Of a stretch of DNA of 64,000 nucleotides, positions 10,779 to 19,028 are shown one piece after another (the stretch's first letter is position 1; each line of letters begins with the position of its first letter). The stretch comes from Brevibacterium moorei. Lineage in GTDB: Bacteria > Actinomycetota > Actinomycetes > Actinomycetales > Brevibacteriaceae. Under the pieces are notes generated by a model. That model was given only the letters and a program-made list of their open reading frames with translations. It was not told the origin of the DNA and made no database searches. The stretch is from assembly GCF_024580735.1 (NCBI RefSeq), contig NZ_JANIJX010000013.1, forward strand, positions 43,239 through 107,238. The letters run 5' to 3'. The position numbers and the translations under genes are program-made.

Positions 10779-11963
10779 TCAGGAGCCCACGGTCGCGGCT
10801 TCGACCTGGGCGTCTTCGGCCACGGCCCGGGCCACGAGCGAGCCGATGTATGGCCCCATGGTCAGTCCGCCCGCGCCGAACCCGGTGGCCAGGTACAGCC
10901 TGTCGGCGAGCCTGCCGAACAGGGGGAGTTCCGCGTCGGGGTAGGGCCGCAGCCCCACGCGGGTTTCGATCAGGGTGGCGTCGGCCAGGCCGGGCGCCAC
11001 GTCCAGGGCCTTGGCCAGGACGGACAGCTGGCCGGCGGCGGTGACGCGCGGGTCGAAGCCGGCCTCGTGCTCGCGGGTGGCGCCCACGGCCACGCGGGAA
11101 TCGCCGAAGGCCACCAGGTAGTGATCGCCCATGTGGACGCTGGGCCAGCCCGAGGTGTTCACGCCCTCGACGCGCAGGTGGGTGATCTGTCCGCGCTGCG
11201 GGTGCAGGGGCACCTCGATGCCCAAGGGTGCCAGCAGCGCATTGGTCCAGGCGCCCGAGGCGACGACGATCGCATCGGCGTGCAGGACCTGGGCCCGATC
11301 GGCAGTGCCTCTCGTGGCCTGCTGCGCACTGCCCGCCGTGGCCGAGGCCCCTGCCGGCGGGTGCACCGTGACGGCCCCCGCTGTGCTTGCCTCCGCCTGT
11401 TCAGCGCCGGCCGCTCCGAGACCCGCTCCGAGTTCGGCGCGCCCGCGGATCACCTGTGCTCCCAGGCTCACCGCCGCGTCGAGCAGCGCATCGCGGAAGA
11501 CCCGCCCGTCGACGTGCCCGCCACCGGGGACCACGAATCCCGTGAGGCCCGCGGCCAGGGGCGGGAACATTTCCTGCAGCTGCGTGGAGCTGAGCATCCT
11601 GGCATCGCCGATCAGCTCCTCGCCCGCGTCCTTGCGCGCCAGGGTCCGTTCCAGGGCGGTGGCGACGGTGGATTCGTCGCGGGACACGAAGAGGCCGCCG
11701 GTGCGTGCGAAGGAGGTCGTGTGGATGTCCCGGCCTGCCAGGCGTTCCAGCAGTCCGGGGTAGTGTGCGGCTCCGTGGGAGTACAGGCGGTAGAAGTCCC
11801 CGGTCACGGAACTGGACCATGGTTGCAGGATCCCGGCGCTGGCGGCAGTGGCCTGGCCGGTGTCGCCGGCGTCGATCAGGGTGGTCCGGATGCCGCGGGC
11901 GGCCAGTTCGAATGCGGTGGCGGCTCCCGCGATGCCTCCGCCGATCACGATAGCTGAGCTCAT
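10779..11963 (-). CDS. FAD-dependent glycine/D-amino-acid oxidase family protein (DAO)
   Basis: 394 residues. The N-terminal Rossmann dinucleotide motif SAIVIGGGIAGAATAFELA is followed by a family-typical GQATAASAGILQPW. The C-terminal GLRPYPDAELPLFGRLADRL and ATGFGAGGLTMGPYIGSLVA complete the FAD fold. Members oxidise D-amino acids, glycine, sarcosine or related amines, or act in thiazole synthesis (ThiO); the substrate cannot be told. No clear ribosome-binding site precedes the ATG. It is divergent from the heme oxygenase gene. Confidence 0.8.
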   Translation of the reverse strand: MSSAIVIGGGIAGAATAFELAARGIRTTLIDAGDTGQATAASAGILQPWSSSVTGDFYRLYSHGAAHYPGLLERLAGRDIHTTSFARTGGLFVSRDESTVATALERTLARKDAGEELIGDARMLSSTQLQEMFPPLAAGLTGFVVPGGGHVDGRVFRDALLDAAVSLGAQVIRGRAELGAGLGAAGAEQAEASTAGAVTVHPPAGASATAGSAQQATRGTADRAQVLHADAIVVASGAWTNALLAPLGIEVPLHPQRGQITHLRVEGVNTSGWPSVHMGDHYLVAFGDSRVAVGATREHEAGFDPRVTAAGQLSVLAKALDVAPGLADATLIETRVGLRPYPDAELPLFGRLADRLYLATGFGAGGLTMGPYIGSLVARAVAEDAQVEAATVGS

Positions 11964-12071
11964 ACGACTACGTTACCGGGCGCGGGCACGGTGCAGGCCG
12001 CTGCTGTTCCAACCCGTGAGCGGCCTCGGCCGGCGTTCACGGAACACGGATGCAAAATAGATAAGTGTGAC

Positions 12072-12081
12072 CTAAGCTTAG
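12072..12081. promoter_or_regulatory. Palindrome upstream of the heme oxygenase gene, possible iron-repressor site
   Basis: CTAAGCTTAG is a perfect 10-bp palindrome in the context GTGACCTAAGCTTAGTTGCC, 26 nt before the heme oxygenase ATG. It has an ACCTAA element like the half-sites bound by DtxR/IdeR regulators but is not a full match to their 19-bp consensus. Iron-regulated heme oxygenase genes in corynebacteria carry such boxes; the assignment here is an inference. Confidence 0.4.
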
Positions 12082-12106
12082 TTGCCACCGACCCTAAGGA
12101 ACGATC

Positions 12107-12772
12107 ATGACTCAGACGCTCAGCGACCAGCCAGTGCAGGAATCCCGCTTCTCCCGCCGCCTGCGGGAGACCACGATGGAGCCGCACCGCAATGCGGAAT
12201 CGGAATCGTTCATCGTGGAGCTGATGAAGGGCAACCTGGACACGGATGCGTATATCGCCCTGCTCGAACAATATGCGGTGATTTACGCGGCCCTGGAGGC
12301 GGAGGTCCGCGTGCGCTCGGCAGATCCGGTGATCGCGGCCTTCCATGACGACGGACTGGAGCGCGTGGCCGCGATCAACGCGGACCTGCACGTCCTGGCC
12401 GGGGACGACCGCGGCGCGCCCCGCCCGGTGCCGGCGACCGTTGCCCTGGCGGAACGGATCCGTTCGGGTCTACCGGCCGAACGCCTGCTGGCCCATCACT
12501 ACCTGCGCTATATGGGAGATCTGTCCGGTGGCCTGGCGATCGCCCGCCTGGTGGGTCGGCATTACGGTGTGGACTCAGAGGCGCTCAATATGTATACCTT
12601 CCCCGATATCTCCAAGCCCAAGGTGTTCAAGGACGGTTACCGTGACCGCCTGGATTCTGCGGCACTGACCCCGGAGTAGCAAGACGCCTTCATCGAGGAG
12701 GCCGCCCTGGGCTACAAGCTCAACCAGGCGGTGTTCCACGACCTGGGCGTGGCCCGCGGCATGGCCGCCTGA
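12107..12772 (+). pseudogene. hmuO: Heme oxygenase (HmuO/HO-1 family) interrupted by in-frame amber codon
   Basis: Heme oxygenases open the heme ring, releasing iron, CO and biliverdin. The frame encodes the proximal His region (TTMEPHRNAESESF) and the distal-helix motif HHYLRYMGDLSGG. After 190 residues a TAG (12677-12679) follows LTPE. The same frame then continues for 30 codons (QDAFIEEAALGYKLNQAVFH onward) to a TGA, which matches the last helix of the family. A CAG-to-TAG change in an original LTPEQ is the simplest explanation. The gene may be a recent pseudogene, make a shortened enzyme, or be read through. It lies directly upstream of hmuTUV. Confidence 0.85.
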
Positions 12773-12788
12773 CCTCGTAGTATGTGTA

Positions 12789-12852
12789 TTGACTACATGT
12801 GTGGGCTGTGCCTCAAATCGGCAGGATCGCTTGTGATCAAAGGGCTACCTTA
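12789..12852 (+). promoter_or_regulatory. Putative hmuT promoter with DtxR-like half-site
   Basis: TTGACT at 12789-12794 and TCAAAT at 12813-12818 form a plausible -35/-10 pair (18-bp spacer). A 19-mer at 12834-12852 ending TACCTTA matches the DtxR/IdeR consensus at about 13 of 19 positions by eye, with a perfect right half (WACCTWA). The 10-mer ACCTTAATAG at 12847-12856 recurs exactly in front of the second iron operon. Confidence 0.4.
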
Positions 12853-12865
12853 ATAGTCTGGAGGC

Positions 12866-13948
12866 ATGTTCGCCCTTACTCAGATGCGCGCCTCTAAGTC
12901 CGTCCGGAACCTGCGCACCCGGAACATCCTGACCCTGGCTGCCGCGGGGACCACCGCGGCCCTCCTGCTGACCGGTTGCGGTGCGCAGGGCTCCGGCAGC
13001 GGATCGGAGGCCTCCGGCTCCGCCGCGTCCCAGGGAGCGGGCCAGGAGAACGTCCCCGAAGGCTGGCACTATGTGGCCGGCGGCGAGGTTCCCTCCGCCA
13101 AGGCCGAACCCAAACTCCCCGTCAAGGTCAAGGACGGTACCGGCGAGACCGTCGAGGTCAAGGACGCCAGCAAGATCATCGCAGCCAGCGACGGCGTGGT
13201 CAGCATTCTGGACTCCCTGGGTCTGTCCGACAAGGTCTACGCGGCACCGCAGAACTCGGTGACGCCCACGGCCAAGAACGCGCCCGAACACTTCGAATAC
13301 TCGCAGAAGACCGGTGTCGAGGGCCTGCTGTCCGTCAAGGGCACCATGTTCATCGGCGACAACGTGGACCGCCACGGGCAGGTCGCCAAGAAGTTCCGCG
13401 AGGCCGGCGTGAGCGCAGCGGTCTACAGCGACCAGGAGGAGACGACCAAGAAGATCACCGACGTCGGATCCTATGTGGGTGCCGACGCAGCCGCCAAGGA
13501 AGTTTCCCAGAAGGTCGGCGATCAGCTGAAGGAAGCAGCCACCTACAAGGACAAGCTGAAGGGCAAGAAGATCCTGCAGGTCACCTCGAACGGTGCCGGC
13601 GGGGCCAATGCGGTCGTCGGCAGCGGCACGGCCGGCGCGGACATCGTCAAGGCGATCGGCGCGACCTCCGTGGGCGAACAGGCCGGACTGCGCGGGTACT
13701 CCGTGAAGTTCAGCAAGGAGGGTCTGCTGGACGCCAAGCCCGATGTCATCGTGATGGGCACCGGCGACGTCGAGGAATGGGGTGGCGCCGAGGGCTTCCT
13801 GCAGGCCTTCCCCACGCTGGCCGACACCCCTGCTGCCAAGAACAACCAGATCTACGTCATGCCCAGTGAGCAGATCTCCGTGAGCGGTCCAGCCATCGGC
13901 GCGGGCGCGCTGGCCCTGGGCAAGGCCCTGGCCGATGGCTCCAACTGA
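12866..13948 (+). CDS. hmuT: Hemin ABC transporter substrate-binding lipoprotein
   Basis: 360 residues. The N-terminal signal ends in a lipobox LLTGC (Cys at about residue 37), followed by a Gly/Ser linker, so it is tethered to the outer face of the membrane. The rest is a FecB/ChuT-type binding protein (KIIAASDGVVSILDSLGLSD, later KPDVIVMGTGDVEEWGG). In corynebacterial HmuT a His and a Tyr bind heme; a His (NVDRHGQ) and a Tyr (LRGYSVKF) occur at comparable places here, which is an inference. GGAGG precedes the ATG. Overlaps hmuU by 14 nt. Confidence 0.88.
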   Translation: MFALTQMRASKSVRNLRTRNILTLAAAGTTAALLLTGCGAQGSGSGSEASGSAASQGAGQENVPEGWHYVAGGEVPSAKAEPKLPVKVKDGTGETVEVKDASKIIAASDGVVSILDSLGLSDKVYAAPQNSVTPTAKNAPEHFEYSQKTGVEGLLSVKGTMFIGDNVDRHGQVAKKFREAGVSAAVYSDQEETTKKITDVGSYVGADAAAKEVSQKVGDQLKEAATYKDKLKGKKILQVTSNGAGGANAVVGSGTAGADIVKAIGATSVGEQAGLRGYSVKFSKEGLLDAKPDVIVMGTGDVEEWGGAEGFLQAFPTLADTPAAKNNQIYVMPSEQISVSGPAIGAGALALGKALADGSN

Positions 13949-15041
13949 GCTACACCCGGCACCTGAACCCACATCCGCCGGCGTGGTAGCCGGTTCTGAC
14001 TCGCGTCGCGCCCGGCGCCTGTCCCTGGGGGTGGGCCTGCCGATCATGGTGGTGGCCGTCATCGTGGCCATCGTGCTGTCGGTGGGGATCGGCCCGGTGA
14101 AGATCTCCCCGGGTACCACCGTGCAGATCATCGCGCACAAGTTCTTCGGATTCGGCAGTGAGCAGCCGGCCCTGGAGACCTCGGTCGTGATGAGCCTGCG
14201 CCTGCCGCGGATCCTGTTCGGTGCCCTGACCGGGGCCGCTCTGGCCGTCAGCGGCGCTGTTATGCAGAGTCTGTTCCGCAACCCGCTGGCCGATCCAGGC
14301 GTGATCGGGGTGTCCGGTGGCGCCTCGACCGGCGCGGTCGTCGCGATTGTGCTGCTGTCCTCGGTGGGCGCGGGCCTCTACCAGTGGCTGGTCCCGGCCG
14401 CGGCGTTCTGCGGCGGCCTGCTGGCCGTGGCGATCATCTACACCCTGGCCCGCCCCGGCAGGGGCTACGGGACTTCGCGCCTGCTGCTGGTGGGCATCGC
14501 GGTGGGCGCGGGGTTCTCCGCGATCACCGGCTTTATGACCTTCCTCGCCGATGACGAGAAGCTCCAGTCCGTGGTGTTCTGGCAGATGGGCTCACTGGAC
14601 GACATCGACTGGACCAAGCTGGCGGTCGGCGCAGCGGTGGTCATCGTCTGCGTCATCGTGCTGTGCCTGATGCACCGCAAACTGGACGCGCTGACCCTGG
14701 GGGAGCGCTCGGCGTACTATTTGGGCCTCAACGTCGTGTCCGTGCGGCGCTGGCTGATCATCCTGTCGGCCCTGCTGACCAGTGTCACGGTGGCCTTCGC
14801 AGGCACGATCGGCTTCGTGGGCCTGGTGGTCCCGCACGTGGTGCGGCTGCTCACCGGCCCAGCGCACCGCGGCCTGCTGCCGCTGTCGGCACTGACCGGC
14901 GCCCTGTTGCTTGTCGTCGCTGATACGATCGCGCGCTCCGTCGCGCCCCCGGCCGAGGTCCCGATCGGCCTGCTGACATCGGCGCTGGGCGCGCCGTTCT
15001 TCCTGTTCCTCGTCCTGCGTTCGAGGGAGGGGCGGCCATGA
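13935..15041 (+). CDS. hmuU: Hemin ABC transporter permease (FecCD family)
   Basis: 368 residues, about ten membrane helices. FecCD hallmarks: SLRLPRILFGALTGAALAVS, the MQSLFRNPLADPGVIGVSGG motif, IGFVGLVVPHVVR (the cytoplasmic loop contacting the ATPase) and the C-terminal EVPIGLLTSALGAPFFLFL. It starts 14 nt inside hmuT and its stop overlaps the hmuV ATG, so the three genes form a tightly coupled operon. Confidence 0.9.
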   Translation: MAPTELHPAPEPTSAGVVAGSDSRRARRLSLGVGLPIMVVAVIVAIVLSVGIGPVKISPGTTVQIIAHKFFGFGSEQPALETSVVMSLRLPRILFGALTGAALAVSGAVMQSLFRNPLADPGVIGVSGGASTGAVVAIVLLSSVGAGLYQWLVPAAAFCGGLLAVAIIYTLARPGRGYGTSRLLLVGIAVGAGFSAITGFMTFLADDEKLQSVVFWQMGSLDDIDWTKLAVGAAVVIVCVIVLCLMHRKLDALTLGERSAYYLGLNVVSVRRWLIILSALLTSVTVAFAGTIGFVGLVVPHVVRLLTGPAHRGLLPLSALTGALLLVVADTIARSVAPPAEVPIGLLTSALGAPFFLFLVLRSREGRP

Positions 15042-15829
15042 GCCCGTCGGCCGAACCGCGGAGGACCCGCGAACTGCATCCGATCCGTGCACAGTCGCTG
15101 GGCTTCACCGTGGGCTCCAGCGCACTGCTGAGCGACATCAGCTTCGCCGTGGAGGAACCCTCGCTCATCGCGGTGGTGGGACCCAACGGCGCGGGTAAAT
15201 CCACCCTGCTCAATGTGCTGGCCGGCAATCTGCGGCCCTCGGCGGGTGAACTGCTGATCGGGCCGCATGCGCCGCACGACTGGAACGCCGGCGAGCTGGC
15301 CCGCGTGCGCGCGGTGATGGAGCAGGAGCAGCATCCGACCTTCGGGTTCACCGTGCGGGAGCTGGTAGAACTGGGCCGGCTGCCCCATCCCAAGTCCGCT
15401 GCCGACGATGCGATCGTGGCCGAGGCGATGGCCAGGGCACAGGTGACGCACCTGGCCGACCGCGATGTCACAACCCTGTCCGGAGGTGAGATGGCGCGGA
15501 CCGCCTTCGCCCGCACCCTGGCCCAGGACACCTCGATCTATCTCTTGGACGAACCGACGGCGGCCCTGGATCTGAAGCACCAGGAGGACGTCATGCGGGC
15601 GGCCAAGGATCTGGCGCACAGCGGGGCGATCGTCGTGGCGATCGTGCACGACCTGGGCCAGGCCGCGCGCCATGCCGACCGCATCCTGATGCTGGCGGGC
15701 GGTCACCTGACCGGCGATGGGACACCGGAGGAGGTGTTGACCGCACAGCGGATCGAGCAGCTCTACGGTCACCCCGTCGAGGTCTTCCGCTCACCGGATT
15801 CCGGCCAACTGGTCATCGTGCCGAAATGA
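15038..15829 (+). CDS. hmuV: Hemin ABC transporter ATP-binding protein
   Basis: 263 residues. Walker A GPNGAGKSTLL, Q-loop in VMEQEQHPTFGFTV, signature LSGGEMAR, Walker B IYLLDEPTAALD and the switch His in AIVHDLGQ are all intact. It powers heme import through HmuU. ATGA overlap with hmuU; the next gene starts 10 nt downstream. Confidence 0.92.
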   Translation: MSPSAEPRRTRELHPIRAQSLGFTVGSSALLSDISFAVEEPSLIAVVGPNGAGKSTLLNVLAGNLRPSAGELLIGPHAPHDWNAGELARVRAVMEQEQHPTFGFTVRELVELGRLPHPKSAADDAIVAEAMARAQVTHLADRDVTTLSGGEMARTAFARTLAQDTSIYLLDEPTAALDLKHQEDVMRAAKDLAHSGAIVVAIVHDLGQAARHADRILMLAGGHLTGDGTPEEVLTAQRIEQLYGHPVEVFRSPDSGQLVIVPK

Positions 15830-15839
15830 GCACTTCGAA

Positions 15840-17180
15840 ATGACCGACGCCGAGGCGGTTGCCGCATCCGATCCGTGGAGCCCGGGCCCGCGGCCGCGTG
15901 CAGTGCATCGCGTGCCCGTGCGCAGTCGCGCCCTCACGGCCCTGCTGCACGATGTGCCGAGCTCCGCACCCGAGGTCCTGGGCCCGGTCGAGGGATCGGC
16001 CGGGACGCAGGTCTGGGTCCGTTTCCTTCACTTCGCCCCGGATGCCCGGGCCGTGGCCCTGGCCCCCAGCGGCTGGTGGAACCCGGACCCCGTCGATGCG
16101 CTGGACCTGCATCCGGTGGGCGGTACCGGTTGGTTCGCCGCCGAGGTCGCAGCACCCGCGGACTGGATCGCCGGCTACCGCTTCGCCGAGTACCGTGGGC
16201 GGGCCGATCCTCCCTGGTGGACCACCGGACTCAAACGCCTGGAGCACCCGGACGTGCGGATGTCCGCCGACTGTGCCAATCCGCGCAGGCTGACGGTCAA
16301 GGGCGGGGCCAGAACATCCCTGATCTGTGTGCCGGTGGTTAACGCGGCTGCACATCCGGTCCTCGATCTGTTTCTCACACCCGAGTCCTGGCCCGAGCAT
16401 GTTCAGGTACATCGGCTGGGCGATGACACCGGCGGCCCTATAGGCCCGCCGGGCAAGGGCCCCGGTGACATGGATGGCAGACCCGCGGTCTGGTGGTGGG
16501 CCGCGTCCTCGGCGGGCACCCGGGAAACGCCGCTCATCGTGTTCTTCGACGGCGAAGCACATGTGCGGAACCACGACACCCCGCGGTTCCTAGCCGCAGC
16601 GGTGGAAGCGGGATTGTTGCCACCGGTCACAGCGGTGTTCGTCGAGTCGGGGCCGAACCGGGCGCAGGTCTTGGGTGTGCCGGGCGGTCGTGCGCAGTGG
16701 GTGGCGCGGACCCTGGTGCCCCGCCTGCTGAATACGGGCCTGGAGTCGCCGGGGACCGGCCGGGTGCGGATCAGCCGCGATCCACTGCAGCGCATAGTCA
16801 CCGGCTCGAGCTTCGGCGGGCTGTCCACACTCTTCACCCTGGCCGCGGACCCCGGTGCCTGCGGGACCGGGATTGTGCAGTCGCCGTCACTGTGGCGCTA
16901 TCCGGAGGGGGACTTCGCCGAGCTGCTGGCCCGGGCGCTCGCACGAGGGGCGGTGCCGAAGAGTCAGCGGAAGCCGGGTGCGGCCTCGGCCCGGATCCGC
17001 CTGCGGCTCGCAGCCGGACGGTTCGAGGGCAACGCCGTGGCGCGCTGTGCCCGCCTGCACGCAGAGCTGGGCGGACTGGGACTGGAGGTGGGGCCCGCGG
17101 TCACGGCTGTGTCCGGCGGCCACGACTGGTCCTGGTGGATTCCGCACAGCATCGCCCAGGCCGCAGAACTCCTGCGCTGA
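15840..17180 (+). CDS. Enterochelin-esterase-like hydrolase (Fes family)
   Basis: 446 residues, alpha/beta hydrolase. The N-terminal ~160 residues resemble the Fes N-terminal domain; the C-terminal esterase domain has the nucleophile GSSFGGLST (Ser at about residue 324), an acidic SPSLWRYPEGDF region and the catalytic His in SGGHDWSWW near the end. Fes enzymes hydrolyse ferric siderophores in the cytoplasm to free iron. It lies 10 nt after hmuV, so it is probably in the same operon, and it suggests siderophore as well as heme use. The exact substrate is unknown. Confidence 0.8.
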   Translation: MTDAEAVAASDPWSPGPRPRAVHRVPVRSRALTALLHDVPSSAPEVLGPVEGSAGTQVWVRFLHFAPDARAVALAPSGWWNPDPVDALDLHPVGGTGWFAAEVAAPADWIAGYRFAEYRGRADPPWWTTGLKRLEHPDVRMSADCANPRRLTVKGGARTSLICVPVVNAAAHPVLDLFLTPESWPEHVQVHRLGDDTGGPIGPPGKGPGDMDGRPAVWWWAASSAGTRETPLIVFFDGEAHVRNHDTPRFLAAAVEAGLLPPVTAVFVESGPNRAQVLGVPGGRAQWVARTLVPRLLNTGLESPGTGRVRISRDPLQRIVTGSSFGGLSTLFTLAADPGACGTGIVQSPSLWRYPEGDFAELLARALARGAVPKSQRKPGAASARIRLRLAAGRFEGNAVARCARLHAELGGLGLEVGPAVTAVSGGHDWSWWIPHSIAQAAELLR

Positions 17181-17186
17181 AAACAA

Positions 17187-17226
17187 CGCTGGGGCCGGGA
17201 TCGAATGATCGATCCCGGCCCCAGCG
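17187..17226. terminator. Bidirectional terminator hairpin
   Basis: Perfect 17-bp stem (17187-17203 with 17210-17226), 6-nt loop AATGAT, between the convergent esterase and GNAT genes. Both flanks lack a long T-run, but the A-rich stretch AAAACAA at 17179-17186 gives a T-tract on the minus strand. Confidence 0.85.
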
Positions 17227-17241
17227 CATCCGCTATGCGGT

Positions 17242-17733
17242 TCAGGAGTCCTTGTTCAGGCCCAGGGTGAACAACACCCGGGGGATTCCCTGGCCGGCGT
17301 AGTTGGCGATGAGTTCGCCCTCGAAGCCCACCGAGGTGTGGAAGCTGATGGCGCCCACATTGTCCTGGAACGCGGTGGCCTGGACCTCGTCCTTTCCCAG
17401 CCCCTTGGCATCGTCGATGAAGCGGTTGTAAAGCTGGCGGCCGACGCCGTGGTGGCGGAAGTCGTCGCGGGCTGCGACCAGGTGGATGTAGGCAGGTCCG
17501 TTGATCGGGATGACGCCCAGCAGATAGCCCACGATCTCGTTCTGGTACCTGGCGACCAGACCGGATCCGCCCAGCTGGCGAACCCAGTAGGCGTCCAAGT
17601 CCTCCGTGAGGTCACGGGCGCCCCAGAAGGATTTCTGGGTGGAGACGAGGAAGTCGCGCAGTTCGGTGGGATCGACCTCGTCCAACGGACTGATCCGCAG
17701 GTGGGACTGATCGTAGGTCTGGGTGTCGGCCAT
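17242..17733 (-). CDS. GNAT-family N-acetyltransferase
   Basis: 163 residues. Acetyl-CoA binding is suggested by the RDDFRHHGVGRQLYNRFIDD block (the Q/RxxGxG/A loop) and the following NVGAISFHTSVGF strand-helix typical of GNAT C-termini. The acetylated substrate is unknown. GAGGAG precedes the ATG. It is oriented against the iron genes and interrupts the island, so it is probably not part of it. Confidence 0.85.
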   Translation of the reverse strand: MADTQTYDQSHLRISPLDEVDPTELRDFLVSTQKSFWGARDLTEDLDAYWVRQLGGSGLVARYQNEIVGYLLGVIPINGPAYIHLVAARDDFRHHGVGRQLYNRFIDDAKGLGKDEVQATAFQDNVGAISFHTSVGFEGELIANYAGQGIPRVLFTLGLNKDS

Positions 17734-17943
17734 GGCTGCTCCTCATGAATGTCAGTGGTGCTTACAACTGTAGCGCTTTCTACCTGGCGTCGAAATTGAA
17801 AATGTCATGATCACCCGGAGTCGACTATGACCTGCGTCTCAGTGACGTCCGTCTCGGTTGCCCGGGTGATTCCAGCATAGCGCCGGGTGGCCTCGTCGGT
17901 GCAGTCTCCGATTGCTGAGCATTTGCCATGACATGATGGGGCC

Positions 17944-18765
17944 ATGCTTCGAATCAGTACCGTCAATGTCAACGGCGTGCGCGCCGCGATGCGCAAGGGC
18001 ATGGAACCGTGGCTTACGACCAGCACCTCCGACCTCATCACCATGCAGGAAGTCCGCGCGGCCAATCCGATCGCCCCCGACCTGCTGGAACCCCTGGGTT
18101 GGCACGTCTACTCCGCCGATGCCGAGGCCAAGGGCCGGGCCGGAGTTGCGATCCTGTCGAAGGTGCCGGCCAAGGACGTGCGGATCGGCAACGGGGATGA
18201 GTACTTCGACCGCGCCGGCCGCTGGCTCGAGGCCGATTTCGAACTGTCCGACGGTAAACTCCTGACCCTGGTCAGTGCCTATGTGCACTCCGGCGAGGTC
18301 GACACCCCCAAACAGGTCGACAAGTACCACTTCCTCGACCAGATGATCGCCCGGATGCCGCAGCTGGCCGAACATGCCGACTACGCAGTGGTCACCGGCG
18401 ACCTGAATGTCTGCCACACCGAACTGGACCTGAAGAACTGGAAGGCCAACAGGAAGAAGGCCGGCTTCCTGCCTGAGGAACGCGCCTACTTCGACCGTTT
18501 CTTCGACGCCGATGACATCGGCTGGGTCGACGTGCAGCGGTCCCTGGCCGGCGAGGTCCCCGGGCCCTACACCTGGTGGTCCCAGCGTGGGAAGGCCTTC
18601 GACAACGATGCGGGCTGGCGGATCGACTACCACATGGCCACTCCCGCGCTCGCAGAATCCGCCCAGGCGTTCTCCATCGACAGGGCTGACAGCTATGCGG
18701 AAAGGTGGAGCGATCATGCGCCACTCAATGTGAAATACGACATATCTGGGCCGGCCGCCGTGTAG
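17944..18765 (+). CDS. xthA: Exodeoxyribonuclease III (AP endonuclease)
   Basis: 273 residues of the EEP nuclease family, which acts in base excision repair. Metal and catalytic motifs are present: ISTVNVNGVRAAM (Asn), LITMQEVRA (Glu), VVTGDLNVCHTELDLKNWK (Asp/Asn), WRIDYHMATPA and the terminal ERWSDHAPLNV (Asp-His). Length fits. It sits between the two iron-uptake operons without an evident functional link, and a compound terminator follows. Confidence 0.94.
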   Translation: MLRISTVNVNGVRAAMRKGMEPWLTTSTSDLITMQEVRAANPIAPDLLEPLGWHVYSADAEAKGRAGVAILSKVPAKDVRIGNGDEYFDRAGRWLEADFELSDGKLLTLVSAYVHSGEVDTPKQVDKYHFLDQMIARMPQLAEHADYAVVTGDLNVCHTELDLKNWKANRKKAGFLPEERAYFDRFFDADDIGWVDVQRSLAGEVPGPYTWWSQRGKAFDNDAGWRIDYHMATPALAESAQAFSIDRADSYAERWSDHAPLNVKYDISGPAAV

Positions 18766-18788
18766 CCGGCGCCACTGTCTGAACGGGT

Positions 18789-18860
18789 AGCCCCCGTCTG
18801 GTTCCGCAGAAGACCCGGTGACGCTGTTACCGGGTCTTCTGCATTCCGGCGGGGGCTTTT
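18789..18860 (+). terminator. Compound terminator after xthA
   Basis: Inner perfect 14-bp stem 18806-18819 / 18829-18842 nested inside an outer 8-bp stem AGCCCCCG (18789-18796) / CGGGGGCT (18850-18857), then TTTT. It insulates the following iron operon. Confidence 0.88.
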
Positions 18861-18945
18861 GCGTGCCTGAAGCACCCCTGGGTAGTGACTGGTCAGGGTG
18901 CTGTAAGACCGATGTATAGCGGTATGCCACAGCTGTGGGATTTAC

Positions 18946-18985
18946 GGAAGATCGGTTGACCTTAATAGCGTAGCGGGGTGATACT
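18946..18985 (+). promoter_or_regulatory. Promoter and DtxR-like half-site of the second iron-uptake operon
   Basis: -35 TTGACC (18956-18961) and -10 GATACT (18980-18985), spacer 18 bp. The sequence ACCTTAATAG (18959-18968) overlaps the -35 and is identical to that before hmuT; a repressor bound there would block polymerase. TTTAAGGTTG, an inverted copy of the half-site, recurs near 19011-19020 next to the start codon. Confidence 0.55.
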
Positions 18986-19028
18986 CTTCTGAGGCAAAGC
19001 TATGTTTTCTTTAAGGTTGTTTTAAACG

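Noticed and set aside
17242..18765. GNAT gene and xthA as parts of the iron system
   Set aside because: Both are ordinary housekeeping-type genes with their own terminators, and the GNAT gene is on the opposite strand.
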